Below are positions 32,390 through 40,228 of a stretch of 64,000 nucleotides of DNA, piece by piece (position 1 is the stretch's first letter; the number at the start of each line of letters is the position of its first letter). The stretch comes from Parapedobacter deserti (GTDB lineage Bacteria > Bacteroidota > Bacteroidia > Sphingobacteriales > Sphingobacteriaceae). The notes under the pieces are model-generated. The model saw nothing but the letters and a program-made list of their open reading frames with translations. It had not been told where the DNA came from and searched no databases. The translations under genes and the position numbers were made by a program. The stretch spans positions 744,001-808,000 of the forward strand of contig NZ_JBHRTA010000038.1 of NCBI RefSeq assembly GCF_042646065.1, in the 5' to 3' direction.

Positions 32390-34828
32390 ATGAAAGATAT
32401 GACACACAGACGCATCAGAAAAGTAGCGGTATTGGGATCCGGGGTGATGGGTTCGCGTATTGCCTGCCATTTTGCCAATATCGGCGTAGAAGTCTTCCTG
32501 TTGGATATCGCTCCTAAGGAATTGACGCCCCAGGAAGAAGCCAAAGGTTTCACGATTGAAAGCCGGGCTGTGCGCAACCGGATCGTTAACCAGTCGCTCG
32601 AATCCGCTATTAAGAGCAATCCGTCGCCGGTTTTCAGCAAAAAAGCGGTCACCCTCATCACCACCGGGAATTTCGATGATGACATGTCCGCCATTGCATC
32701 TGCCGATTGGGTCATCGAAGTGGTGATCGAGCGGCTGGATATCAAGAAACAGGTGTTTGATAGCGTAGAACAGCACCGAAAGCCCGGCACGCTCGTCACG
32801 TCCAATACATCGGGTATACCTATCCACCTGATGGCCGAAGGGCGTAGCGATGATTTTTGCGCACATTTCTGCGGTACGCACTTCTTCAATCCGCCCCGTT
32901 ATCTGCGGCTGCTCGAAATCATTCCAACACCGGATACGAAGCCGGAGGTTGTGGATTTTTTGATGCACTACGGCGACAAATTCCTTGGTAAGACGACCGT
33001 ACTTTGTAAAGATACGCCCGCTTTCATCGGCAATCGCATCGGCGTATACTCCATGCTGGCTCTGACGCACCTGGTCGAACAGCTCGGCCTTACGGTCGAA
33101 GAAGTGGACAAATTCACAGGCCCGGCGATGGGCCATCCGAAGTCGGCCACCTTCCGGACAGCCGATGTCGTGGGGCTTGATACGTTGGTGAATGTCGCGC
33201 AGGGACTATCCGAAAATGCAACGGATGACGAGGCTAAAGGTGTATTTCAATTGCCACCCTACATGCAGCAGATGGTTGAGAAGAAATGGCTCGGCGAAAA
33301 AAGTGGTCAGGGCTTCTATAAGAAGATAAAGGACGAGGGGGGTATGAGCGAAATACTGGCACTTGACCTGAAGACATTGGAATACCGTAAGCAAGGCAAA
33401 GTGAAAGCCGCTACGCTGGAAGCCACCAAGCCGGTAGCGGATATCCGTAAGCGGATGAAAGTCTATGAAGCGGGGACGGATAAAGCCGGCGCATTTTTCC
33501 GTGCCATGCACTACCCCTTGTTCGAATACGTGTCCCGGCGTGTCCCAGAGATCACCGATGAGTTTTTCCGTATCGATGATGCCATGCGTGCGGGCTTTGG
33601 TTGGGAGCTCGGTCCCTTCGAGGTGTGGGACGCCCTGGGTGTGGAAGAAACCATTGAAAAGATCAAAACCGAAGAGAAGAGGGTGCCCGGCCACAGTGGA
33701 GACGTGGCTGCTTGGGTGCACGAGATGCTGGAGGCAGGACATCGCTCTTTTTATAAAGTGGAAAACGGCGTCAGGCATTACTACGATATCCAAAGCAAAA
33801 CTTACCAGCCGATTCCCGGAGCCGAGGCGTTCGTCATTCTGGATAATATCCGGGGGCAGAAGACGATCTGGAAAAACAGCGGCCTTACCGTTACCGATCT
33901 TGGCGACGGTATCCTCAACGCCGAGTTCCACACCAAAATGAATACAATCGGAGGGGATGTCATCCAAGGCTTGCATAAGGCCATTGAACTGGCGGAAAAG
34001 GACTTCCGGGGGTTGGTGATCGGCAACGATGGCACCAACTTTTCGGCGGGCGCCAATATCGGCATGATCTTCATGATGGCGGTAGAGCAAGATTATGATG
34101 AATTGAACATGTCGGTAAAAAGGTTTCAAGACACATCCATGCGGTTGCGTTATTCAGCCATCCCGGTGGTCGCAGCGCCGTTTGCCATGACACTCGGAGG
34201 TGGCTGCGAGTTTTCCATGCATGCCGATTTCGTGCAACTGCATGCCGAAACCTATATGGGGCTGGTCGAGTTTGGCGTCGGTGTCATCCCCGGCGGGGGC
34301 GGGTCCAAAGAATTTGCCCTCCGTGCATCGGACGAGTTCAAAGCCGGGCAGATCGAACAGCAGGTGCTGCGGGATCGGTTCCTCACCATCGGGCAAGCCA
34401 AGGTGTCCACATCCGCGGTGGAGGCCTTTGAGTTGGGCTATTTGCAAACGGGCAAATACGCCATTAGCATGAACCGGAGCCGCCTGCTGGCCGATGCCAA
34501 AGCCAAGGCTATCGAGTTGGCCGATGCGGGTTATACGCAGCCCGCGCCTCGGAAAGATATCAAGGTGCTCGGCAAGCAGGGCCTCGGCATTGTCTATGCC
34601 GGGGGCAGCTCGATGCGCGCGGGAAATTACATCTCCGAACACGACCAGAAAATATCGGAAAAACTGGGCTGGGTGATGTGCGGCGGAGACCTATCTTCAC
34701 CAACGGAAGTATCCGAGCAATACCTGCTGGATCTGGAGCGCGAGGCATTCCTATCGTTGTGCGGGGAACGGAAAACACTGGAGCGGATCCAACATATGTT
34801 AACGAACGGAAAGCCGTTGAGAAATTAG
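32390..34828 (+). CDS. 3-hydroxyacyl-CoA dehydrogenase/enoyl-CoA hydratase fusion (FadN-like)
   Basis: An 812-residue bifunctional enzyme; ATG 32399 is an alternative start. The NAD-binding Rossmann fold is at the N-terminus (VAVLGSGVMGSRIACHFAN), followed by the 3-hydroxyacyl-CoA dehydrogenase catalytic part (CAHFCGTHFFNPPRYLRLLE, FIGNRIGVYSM) and a second C-terminal dehydrogenase repeat. The crotonase domain is C-terminal (LVIGNDGTNFSAGANIG, TLGGGCEFSMHAD, FGVGVIPGGGGSKE). This order is that of Bacillus FadN, the reverse of E. coli FadB. It hydrates enoyl-CoA and oxidises the product in beta-oxidation. Its stop codon falls at the first of the 7-bp repeats described next. Confidence 0.92.
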   Translation: MKDMTHRRIRKVAVLGSGVMGSRIACHFANIGVEVFLLDIAPKELTPQEEAKGFTIESRAVRNRIVNQSLESAIKSNPSPVFSKKAVTLITTGNFDDDMSAIASADWVIEVVIERLDIKKQVFDSVEQHRKPGTLVTSNTSGIPIHLMAEGRSDDFCAHFCGTHFFNPPRYLRLLEIIPTPDTKPEVVDFLMHYGDKFLGKTTVLCKDTPAFIGNRIGVYSMLALTHLVEQLGLTVEEVDKFTGPAMGHPKSATFRTADVVGLDTLVNVAQGLSENATDDEAKGVFQLPPYMQQMVEKKWLGEKSGQGFYKKIKDEGGMSEILALDLKTLEYRKQGKVKAATLEATKPVADIRKRMKVYEAGTDKAGAFFRAMHYPLFEYVSRRVPEITDEFFRIDDAMRAGFGWELGPFEVWDALGVEETIEKIKTEEKRVPGHSGDVAAWVHEMLEAGHRSFYKVENGVRHYYDIQSKTYQPIPGAEAFVILDNIRGQKTIWKNSGLTVTDLGDGILNAEFHTKMNTIGGDVIQGLHKAIELAEKDFRGLVIGNDGTNFSAGANIGMIFMMAVEQDYDELNMSVKRFQDTSMRLRYSAIPVVAAPFAMTLGGGCEFSMHADFVQLHAETYMGLVEFGVGVIPGGGGSKEFALRASDEFKAGQIEQQVLRDRFLTIGQAKVSTSAVEAFELGYLQTGKYAISMNRSRLLADAKAKAIELADAGYTQPAPRKDIKVLGKQGLGIVYAGGSSMRAGNYISEHDQKISEKLGWVMCGGDLSSPTEVSEQYLLDLEREAFLSLCGERKTLERIQHMLTNGKPLRN

Positions 34829-34862
34829 GGAGATGGGAGACGGGAGACAAGAGACAAGAGAC
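34828..34862. repeat. Left array: five NNNAGAY heptads
   Basis: Five consecutive 7-bp units: GGGAGAT, GGGAGAC, GGGAGAC, AAGAGAC, AAGAGAC. The first base is the last base of the FadN-like stop codon. The array is the inverted counterpart of the one at 35041-35075, and the two enclose the four-helix-bundle remnant. Confidence 0.85.
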
Positions 34863-34864
34863 TA

Positions 34865-35014
34865 GCTAAAGGTTCAGCCTACGAACTGTTAACCCAGTTA
34901 ACTATTGCTGACAAGCTCGGCTTCTTAGGTCACGATAGTACAGATGGGTTGATGAGCAAGGTTGAGGAAGTACAAAAAATGATTCACGGGTTTCAAGAAA
35001 AGTTAAAAAAATAG
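34865..35014 (+). pseudogene. 5'-truncated four-helix-bundle protein gene (S23/IVS-type)
   Basis: An open frame of 49 codons ending at TAG 35012-35014 has no start codon and runs back into the left heptad array and the FadN-like stop. The peptide contains KGSAYELLTQLTIADKLGF and ends in VEEVQKMIHGFQEKLKK. This matches the C-terminal third of the four-helix-bundle family found in 23S rRNA intervening sequences (TIGR02436-type, about 120 residues). The first two helices, including the usual SIPSNIAEG-type segment, are missing. It is a remnant and not expected to be functional. It lies inside a beta-oxidation operon and is bracketed by inverted heptad arrays. Confidence 0.75.
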
Positions 35015-35040
35015 ATGACTTGCAGGCGTTTGATAGGATA

Positions 35041-35075
35041 ATCTAACGTCTGTTGTCTAATGTCTCAAATCTTAA
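35041..35075. repeat. Right array: five RTCTNNN heptads, inverted
   Basis: Five consecutive 7-bp units: ATCTAAC, GTCTGTT, GTCTAAT, GTCTCAA, ATCTTAA. Read on the other strand each is NNNAGAY, as in the left array. It ends four bases before the thiolase ATG at 35080, so the element supplies the whole leader of that gene. Confidence 0.8.
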
Positions 35076-35079
35076 AAAT

Positions 35080-36255
35080 ATGGAAGCATACATCATAGCA
35101 GGATTTCGCACAGCAGTAGGTAAAGCGCCGCGTGGGGCGTTTCGTTTCACCCGAGCCGACGATTTGGCGGCAGACGTAATCAAACACTTGGTGACCTCCG
35201 TGCCCAACCTGGACAAAGATCAGATAGATGATGTCATCGTAGGCAATGCTACGCCCGAAGCTGAGCAAGGACTCAACGTTGGTCGGCTCATTTCGCTGAT
35301 GGGACTGGACACCGATAAGGTGCCTGGTGTTACGGTAAACCGTTACTGCGCCTCCGGTTTGGAAACTATTGCCACAGCGGTAGCCAAAATCAAGGCCGGT
35401 ATGGCCGAAGTCATCGTTGCGGGAGGCGTGGAAGTGATGTCAGGCATGCCGATGGGCGGGTGGAAGTTGGTGCCCAATCCAGAGGTAGCCAAGCGCCATC
35501 CCGATTGGTATTGGAACATGGGGCTTACTGCCGAAGCCGTAGCGAAGGACTACAAGGTAAGCCGTGAGGACCAAGACGAGTTCGCTTTTAAATCACATCA
35601 GAAGGCTATTGAAGCAACTAAAAGCGGTCATTTGACCGCAGGCGTTGTACCCATAACCGTGAAAGAAAACTATCTTGAAGACGGAAGGAAAATCAAGACC
35701 CGTGAATATGTGGTGGAAACGGATGAGGGTCCGCGGGCCGATACCAACTTGGAGGTGTTAGCGAAACTGAAGCCGGTCTTTGCCGCCGGGGGAAGCGTCA
35801 CGGCGGGCAATTCTTCGCAAACGTCAGATGGCGCTGCATTTGTTTTGGTAGTTTCCGAAAAGAAACTCAAGGAACTCAATGTGCAGCCTATTGCCCGGTT
35901 AGTGAGCTATAGTGTAGCAGGCGTACCGCCACGCGTTATGGGGATAGGGCCCATCGAAGCCATCCCGAAAGCGTTAAAAATGGGCGGAATGAAATTGGAA
36001 GATATCGAACTCATCGAATTGAACGAGGCATTTGCATCACAGTCGCTGGCGGTAATTCGCGAACTGGGCATCAATTCCGATATATTAAACGTAAACGGCG
36101 GTGCGATTGCGCTTGGCCATCCGCTCGGTTGCACCGGCGCTAAGCTATCTGTGCAGCTTTTCAACGAACTGAAACGGAGAAACCAACGATACGGTATGGT
36201 CACCATGTGCGTGGGCACCGGGCAAGGCGCTGCGGGGATTTTTGAGATGTTATGA
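35080..36255 (+). CDS. Acetyl-CoA acyltransferase (thiolase, FadA/FadI type)
   Basis: A 391-residue thiolase starting at ATG 35080; the TTG at 35053 lies in the heptad array. The acylated nucleophile is Cys90 in NRYCASGLETI. The other catalytic residues are the His in IALGHPLGCTGAK and the C-terminal Cys in TMCVGTGQGAAGIF, and NEAFASQS is also present. It performs the last step of beta-oxidation, releasing acetyl-CoA. It follows the FadN-like gene and precedes the acyl-CoA dehydrogenase gene, making up a full cycle with them. Confidence 0.95.
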   Translation: MEAYIIAGFRTAVGKAPRGAFRFTRADDLAADVIKHLVTSVPNLDKDQIDDVIVGNATPEAEQGLNVGRLISLMGLDTDKVPGVTVNRYCASGLETIATAVAKIKAGMAEVIVAGGVEVMSGMPMGGWKLVPNPEVAKRHPDWYWNMGLTAEAVAKDYKVSREDQDEFAFKSHQKAIEATKSGHLTAGVVPITVKENYLEDGRKIKTREYVVETDEGPRADTNLEVLAKLKPVFAAGGSVTAGNSSQTSDGAAFVLVVSEKKLKELNVQPIARLVSYSVAGVPPRVMGIGPIEAIPKALKMGGMKLEDIELIELNEAFASQSLAVIRELGINSDILNVNGGAIALGHPLGCTGAKLSVQLFNELKRRNQRYGMVTMCVGTGQGAAGIFEML

Positions 36256-36319
36256 TCGGTATAGCGTATTAGATTGTGCGTACCGAGCTATGATCTGAGT
36301 TGTGCGAAAAAATAAATTT

Positions 36320-38110
36320 ATGGAAACGAAAAATAAGTCAGCAATCAAAGGTGGAGCATTCGTCATCAAAGAGACGTCGTATCAGGAGGTGTTCATACCG
36401 GAGGAGTTTGATGAGGAGCAGGTGATGATCCGGCAGACCTGTGAAGAATTCCTGAAAACGGAAGTCTTTCCGAATCTTGATCGAATTGATGCGCAGGAAG
36501 AGGGGTTGATGCTGGGCCTGCTCGGCAAGGCGGGCGAATTAGGTTTGCTGAGCGTGTCCATACCCGAGGCTTATGGCGGTTTCGGAAAGAACTTCAATAC
36601 ATCCATGCTCGTGGCTGATGCCATCGGCGCAGGACATTCGTTCGCTGTAGCGCTTTCCGCACACACCGGCATCGGCACATTGCCGATCCTCTACTATGGC
36701 AATGACGCGCAAAAGGAAAAGTACATTCCCAAGCTGGCTACCGGTGAATGGAAAGCAGCATATTGCCTGACGGAGCCCAACTCCGGGTCTGATGCCAATT
36801 CAGGGCGGACGAGCGCTAAGCGCAATGCCGAAGGCACCCATTACCTGATCAATGGCCAGAAAATGTGGATCACCAACGGCGGTTTTGCCGATGTGTTCAT
36901 CGTATTTGCCAAAATCGATGATGACAAGAACCTTACGGCATTTATTGTGGAGCGTGATTTCGGCGGCATTACGATGAACCCCGAGGAGCATAAGCTGGGC
37001 ATCAAAGGGTCATCCACACGTCAGGTGTTTTTCAACGATTGCCCGGTTCCAGTTGAAAACATGCTTTCCGAGCGCCAAAATGGTTTTAAGATTGCCGTGA
37101 ATATCCTCAACGTCGGACGTATAAAATTGGGTGCAGCGACTATCGGTTCTTCGCGGCGTGTGATCAACCAGGCGATCAACTACGCAAATGAACGGGTACA
37201 ATTCGGGCTACCCATTTCCAAGTTTGGTGCAATACGCTATAAGCTTGCCGAGATGGCCGTGCGCAACTATGCCGTAGAGAGCGCTGCCTATCGCGCTGGC
37301 CAGAACATTGACGACGCCTACGCAGCGTTGGTGGCAAATGGTATGGACGAGACCAAAGCGAAATTAAAAGCTACCGAACAATTTGCAATAGAATGCGCCA
37401 TCTTAAAGGTTTGGGGATCAGAAATGCTGGATTACGCGGTCGACGAGGGTGTACAGATTTATGGGGGAATGGGATATTCTGCCGACGCCCCTATGGAGCG
37501 TGCATACCGTGATTCACGTATAAACCGCATTTTTGAAGGGACCAACGAGGTAAACCGACTGCTTATTGTAGATATGTTGCTCAAACGGGCGCTAAAGGGA
37601 GAGCTTGACCTGATGGGGCCAGCACAGGCAGTGACGGACGAGCTGATGGCCATTCCTGATTTCGGTGAAGTAGACTATACGGATTTTGTATATGAAAAGC
37701 AGCGGATCGCCAATCTTAAAAAGGCAGGGCTGTTGGTAGCGGGTGCTGCCGTGCAGAAACTGATGATGACCTTGCAGAAGGAACAGGAGATTTTGATGAA
37801 TATCGCTGACATCATCGGCGATGTTTATTTGGCCGAATCTGTTTTGTTGCGTGTGGAAAAGCTAGCGAGCCAACGGGGTTTGGATGCGGTGCAAAGCCAG
37901 GTGGACATGGCTCGGATTTACCTGCATACCGCCGTCGATAGGGTCTACCTCGCTGGTAAGGAAGCCTTGCAATCCTTTGCTGAGGGCGATGAACTGAAAA
38001 TGATGCTGGCCGGGTTAAGACGTTTTACGAAGGTCGAGCCGTACAACATCAAAGACGCCCGCCAACGGGTAGCTAAGCAGTTAATAGAAGCAAATGGCTG
38101 GTGTTTCTAA
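36320..38110 (+). CDS. Acyl-CoA dehydrogenase (large form)
   Basis: A 596-residue flavoprotein starting at ATG 36320 (GTG 36302 is in frame). The N-terminal helical domain, beta domain (AAYCLTEPNSGSDANSGRTS, WITNGGFADVFIVFAKI) and C-terminal helical domain (FGLPISKFGAIRYKLAEMAV, IYGGMGYSADAPMERAYRDS, IFEGTNEVNRLL) follow each other as usual. The extra C-terminal region of about 170 residues makes it a long-chain or very-long-chain type. It catalyses the first FAD-dependent step of beta-oxidation. It ends the MarR-led operon, with a hairpin at 38141. Confidence 0.93.
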   Translation: METKNKSAIKGGAFVIKETSYQEVFIPEEFDEEQVMIRQTCEEFLKTEVFPNLDRIDAQEEGLMLGLLGKAGELGLLSVSIPEAYGGFGKNFNTSMLVADAIGAGHSFAVALSAHTGIGTLPILYYGNDAQKEKYIPKLATGEWKAAYCLTEPNSGSDANSGRTSAKRNAEGTHYLINGQKMWITNGGFADVFIVFAKIDDDKNLTAFIVERDFGGITMNPEEHKLGIKGSSTRQVFFNDCPVPVENMLSERQNGFKIAVNILNVGRIKLGAATIGSSRRVINQAINYANERVQFGLPISKFGAIRYKLAEMAVRNYAVESAAYRAGQNIDDAYAALVANGMDETKAKLKATEQFAIECAILKVWGSEMLDYAVDEGVQIYGGMGYSADAPMERAYRDSRINRIFEGTNEVNRLLIVDMLLKRALKGELDLMGPAQAVTDELMAIPDFGEVDYTDFVYEKQRIANLKKAGLLVAGAAVQKLMMTLQKEQEILMNIADIIGDVYLAESVLLRVEKLASQRGLDAVQSQVDMARIYLHTAVDRVYLAGKEALQSFAEGDELKMMLAGLRRFTKVEPYNIKDARQRVAKQLIEANGWCF

Positions 38111-38140
38111 TGACACAATGATTCACAAACACATGAAGCG

Positions 38141-38170
38141 GAGCCGGGACGATGGAAGTCGTTCCGGTTC
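38141..38170 (+). terminator. Hairpin after the beta-oxidation operon
   Basis: GAGCCGGGACGA (38141-38152) pairs with TCGTTCCGGTTC (38159-38170) through 12 pairs, two of them G-U, with a six-base loop. Only a weak T-rich tail follows, so termination is likely but not certain. Confidence 0.6.
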
Positions 38171-38228
38171 TATTTGCCTGGCCATATGGAAACCACATGC
38201 TTTGTGCATCCATCTAATAAGAAAATTG

Positions 38229-38236
38229 TATTTTTG
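38229..38236 (+). promoter_or_regulatory. Candidate -7 element TATTTTTG for the ECF gene at 38275
   Basis: TATTTTTG matches TAnnTTTG. TTTG at 38201-38204 is 24 bases upstream, longer than the usual spacer. A transcript would begin near 38240 and include the TTG start codon at 38275. Confidence 0.45.
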
Positions 38237-38274
38237 GTAGGTTAGCAACCGAGGGAGTATCAAAAACTGAAGCA

Positions 38275-38829
38275 TTGGAGCTTGACGAGCAACGCCTTTT
38301 AGCGGAATACAAGCGAACAGGAGACCTGCAACTGTTAGGAAGACTGTACGAGCCGTATATGCCGTTGGTTTATGGGCTATGCCTGAAATACTATAAGGAC
38401 GAAGTGAAAAGCGAAGATGCGGTCATGCAGATTTTCGAAACGCTTATCCCGAAATTGCGTGCCCATGACGTAACCAACTTCAGAAGCTGGCTATACACAT
38501 TGGCAAAAAACCACTGCCTCATGGATCTACGAGTAACCAACCGTATCAATACGGTGGATATCGAAGAACACCTTGTGGAAAGTGACATGTTTCTGCATCA
38601 ACATAATAAGGACGAGCGTATTCCGGAGGATCGGCTGGCCCAGATGGAATCGTGTCTGGGAGAGCTCAATGCCGAGCAGCAGCGCTGCATCCGGTTATTT
38701 TACCTGGAGCAGAAATGTTATAAAGACGTAGCTGAAATTACCGGGTACGACCTCAATAAGGTGAAAAGCCATATTCAGAACGGCAAACGTAACCTGAAGA
38801 TCTGCATGGAAAGAAGAAAAGCGGAATGA
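38275..38829 (+). CDS. ECF-type sigma factor
   Basis: A 184-residue sigma-70 family protein. Region 2 is at about 20-85 (LYGRLYEPYMPLVYG-like segment, AVMQIFETLIPKLRAHDV) and region 4 at about 125-180 (LNAEQQRCIRLFYLEQKCYK, DVAEITGYDLNKVKSHIQNG). The only start codon in frame downstream of the promoter is TTG 38275; no in-frame ATG exists before residue 25. It overlaps the next gene by four bases. The partner is the membrane protein at 38826, not a FecR protein, so it belongs to a different regulatory group from the SusC-linked ECF factors. Confidence 0.85.
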   Translation: MELDEQRLLAEYKRTGDLQLLGRLYEPYMPLVYGLCLKYYKDEVKSEDAVMQIFETLIPKLRAHDVTNFRSWLYTLAKNHCLMDLRVTNRINTVDIEEHLVESDMFLHQHNKDERIPEDRLAQMESCLGELNAEQQRCIRLFYLEQKCYKDVAEITGYDLNKVKSHIQNGKRNLKICMERRKAE

Positions 38830-39476
38830 GCAATTACTATATTATTCGAATACAGCGATACCTCAATGGCGAACTGAGCGGGGAAGAAATGCACCAGCTC
38901 GAACGGGAAGCGCTTGACGACCCATTGCTTCAGGATGCGATTGATGGGTATCGGACCCAAAAAGAGGTGAGCCATCGCCGGCTGAGCCTGCTGCAACAGC
39001 GCCTTGCGGCGCGTATCGCCGGGCGGGCTGCCGAACGCAATGCCTTTTACTTTGGGTGGCAGCGGTTGGCGGTGGCGGCTACGGCGTGTGTGCTGATGGT
39101 GTTGGTCCTCCTACTGTTATGGTTGCGTAACTATCCCGTATCGCAGCAGGCGGGTGAAAAGGAAGTACAAGTGGAATTAGTTCCATCCCAAGCCACTGCT
39201 GGTATTTATGCTGCAGCTATTGATGGAGGGAAATCTGACGCGACACCGGTGGGCGGATGGACATCCTTTAATGCCTATCTTAGCGAAAATAAGAAAGCCA
39301 TGCTGCCTGCGGGTGAGGTAGCGCTAACCTTTCGGATCGATAGCCGAGGCAAACCAGTAGCCATTGAAAGTACCCATCGTGCGAACGCCGAGCTGTTGGC
39401 TGAAGCCAAGCGTTTGTTAGCTGAAGGACCTAAGTGGGAAGGAACCGCAGGAAAAATACGGGTCGCATTCCATTGA
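38826..39476 (+). CDS. Membrane protein, probable anti-sigma factor for the ECF at 38275
   Basis: A 216-residue protein with one transmembrane helix (LAVAATACVLMVLVLLLLWL, about 80-100). The cytoplasmic N-terminus (YLNGELSGEEMHQLEREALD) resembles short anti-sigma domains with a HxLE-type helix. The periplasmic C-terminus (EVALTFRIDSRGKPVAIEST, EAKRLLAEGPKWEG) has the look of a TonB C-terminal-type domain. The overlap of four bases with the ECF gene supports a sigma/anti-sigma pair. The signal it senses is unknown. Confidence 0.7.
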   Translation: MSNYYIIRIQRYLNGELSGEEMHQLEREALDDPLLQDAIDGYRTQKEVSHRRLSLLQQRLAARIAGRAAERNAFYFGWQRLAVAATACVLMVLVLLLLWLRNYPVSQQAGEKEVQVELVPSQATAGIYAAAIDGGKSDATPVGGWTSFNAYLSENKKAMLPAGEVALTFRIDSRGKPVAIESTHRANAELLAEAKRLLAEGPKWEGTAGKIRVAFH

Positions 39477-39499
39477 CGCGCCTTTAGGCCGCCGATAAA

Positions 39500-39531
39500 T
39501 TTGCAAATAAAGGCAAGTTTAGCTAAATTTG
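39500..39531 (+). promoter_or_regulatory. Consensus promoter TTTG-N20-TAAATTTG for the ECF gene at 39540
   Basis: TTTG at 39500-39503 and TAAATTTG at 39524-39531 are 20 bases apart. The transcript should begin around 39535, about five bases before the ATG at 39540, so the message is nearly leaderless. Confidence 0.7.
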
Positions 39532-39539
39532 CTTTCCAG

Positions 39540-40115
39540 ATGTCAGACTTACAGTTACATAGCGATGCTGATTTGGTATCGCAGCTGCGTGAGGGAGAAG
39601 AGCAAGCATTTACAGAAATCTACCACCGCTATTGGGACAAGCTACTTGCTATAGCTTATATGCACACCCGGGATAAGCCGAATGCCGAGGAACTGGTACA
39701 GGAAGTTTTCGTCAGCCTCTGGAACCGGCGCGCGAGCCTCGATATCAGGTTTCTTGATAACTATCTGGCGGTAGCCATTAAATTCGCTGTTTTCAAGCAT
39801 CTGCATCGGAACAGAAGGCATACAGAAATCGAACATACCTATGCCGAAGGCGATGCCTTCCAACTGGATGAAGAACGGATCGATGCCCAGTTTCTGAAGG
39901 AATATCTCGAAGGGGTGGTAGAGCAATTGCCCGAACGTTGCCGGCTGGTTTTCCGGTATAGCCGTGATGAATACAAGAGCAATGCCGAAATTGCCCAGCA
40001 ACTATCCATCAGCGAGAAAGCCGTTGAGGCCAATATTACCCGCGCTATCAAGATTTTGCGCCTTAGCTTACGTAAAGCAGGTCTTTCGCTGCTATATTTT
40101 CTTATTCAGTTTTAA
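39540..40115 (+). CDS. ECF RNA polymerase sigma factor, locus 2
   Basis: A 191-residue sigma factor starting at ATG 39540; TTG 39501 lies within the promoter. Region 2 (YHRYWDKLLAIAYMHTRDKP, AEELVQEVFVSLWNRR) and region 4 (LPERCRLVFRYSRDEYKSN, AEIAQQLSISEKAVEANITR) are clear. It closely resembles the ECF at 56564 and differs from the one at 5833. The expected partners, FecR and STN-containing SusC, follow at 40229 and 41419. A motif shared with the third locus lies in the gap after it. Confidence 0.93.
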   Translation: MSDLQLHSDADLVSQLREGEEQAFTEIYHRYWDKLLAIAYMHTRDKPNAEELVQEVFVSLWNRRASLDIRFLDNYLAVAIKFAVFKHLHRNRRHTEIEHTYAEGDAFQLDEERIDAQFLKEYLEGVVEQLPERCRLVFRYSRDEYKSNAEIAQQLSISEKAVEANITRAIKILRLSLRKAGLSLLYFLIQF

Positions 40116-40175
40116 TTTTTTCGGGCGTTTTCAGATCGTTTATTAAAAAATAGTAAAAAAATAGTTAGCCGAATG

Positions 40176-40202
40176 TAGGGTTAGCTATGGGTGTGTGGTA
40201 CC
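40176..40202 (+). promoter_or_regulatory. Shared ECF-FecR gap motif TAGGGT-N16-GTACC, locus 2
   Basis: TAGGGT at 40176-40181 and GTACC at 40198-40202 are 16 bases apart, after an A-rich stretch (40145-40163). The third locus has TAGGGT-N15-GTACC after a similar stretch. It could be an ECF-dependent promoter for the FecR gene or a control site in the message. Confidence 0.45.
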
Positions 40203-40228
40203 TATAGGTGTTATTTGCCATAAACTTA

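Noticed and set aside
33206..34129. 307-residue minus-strand open frame within the FadN-like gene
   Set aside because: Antisense to conserved dehydrogenase and crotonase domains.
34828..35075. CRISPR-like array
   Set aside because: The repeats are 7 bp with no spacers and are arranged as two inverted blocks, so they are not a CRISPR array.
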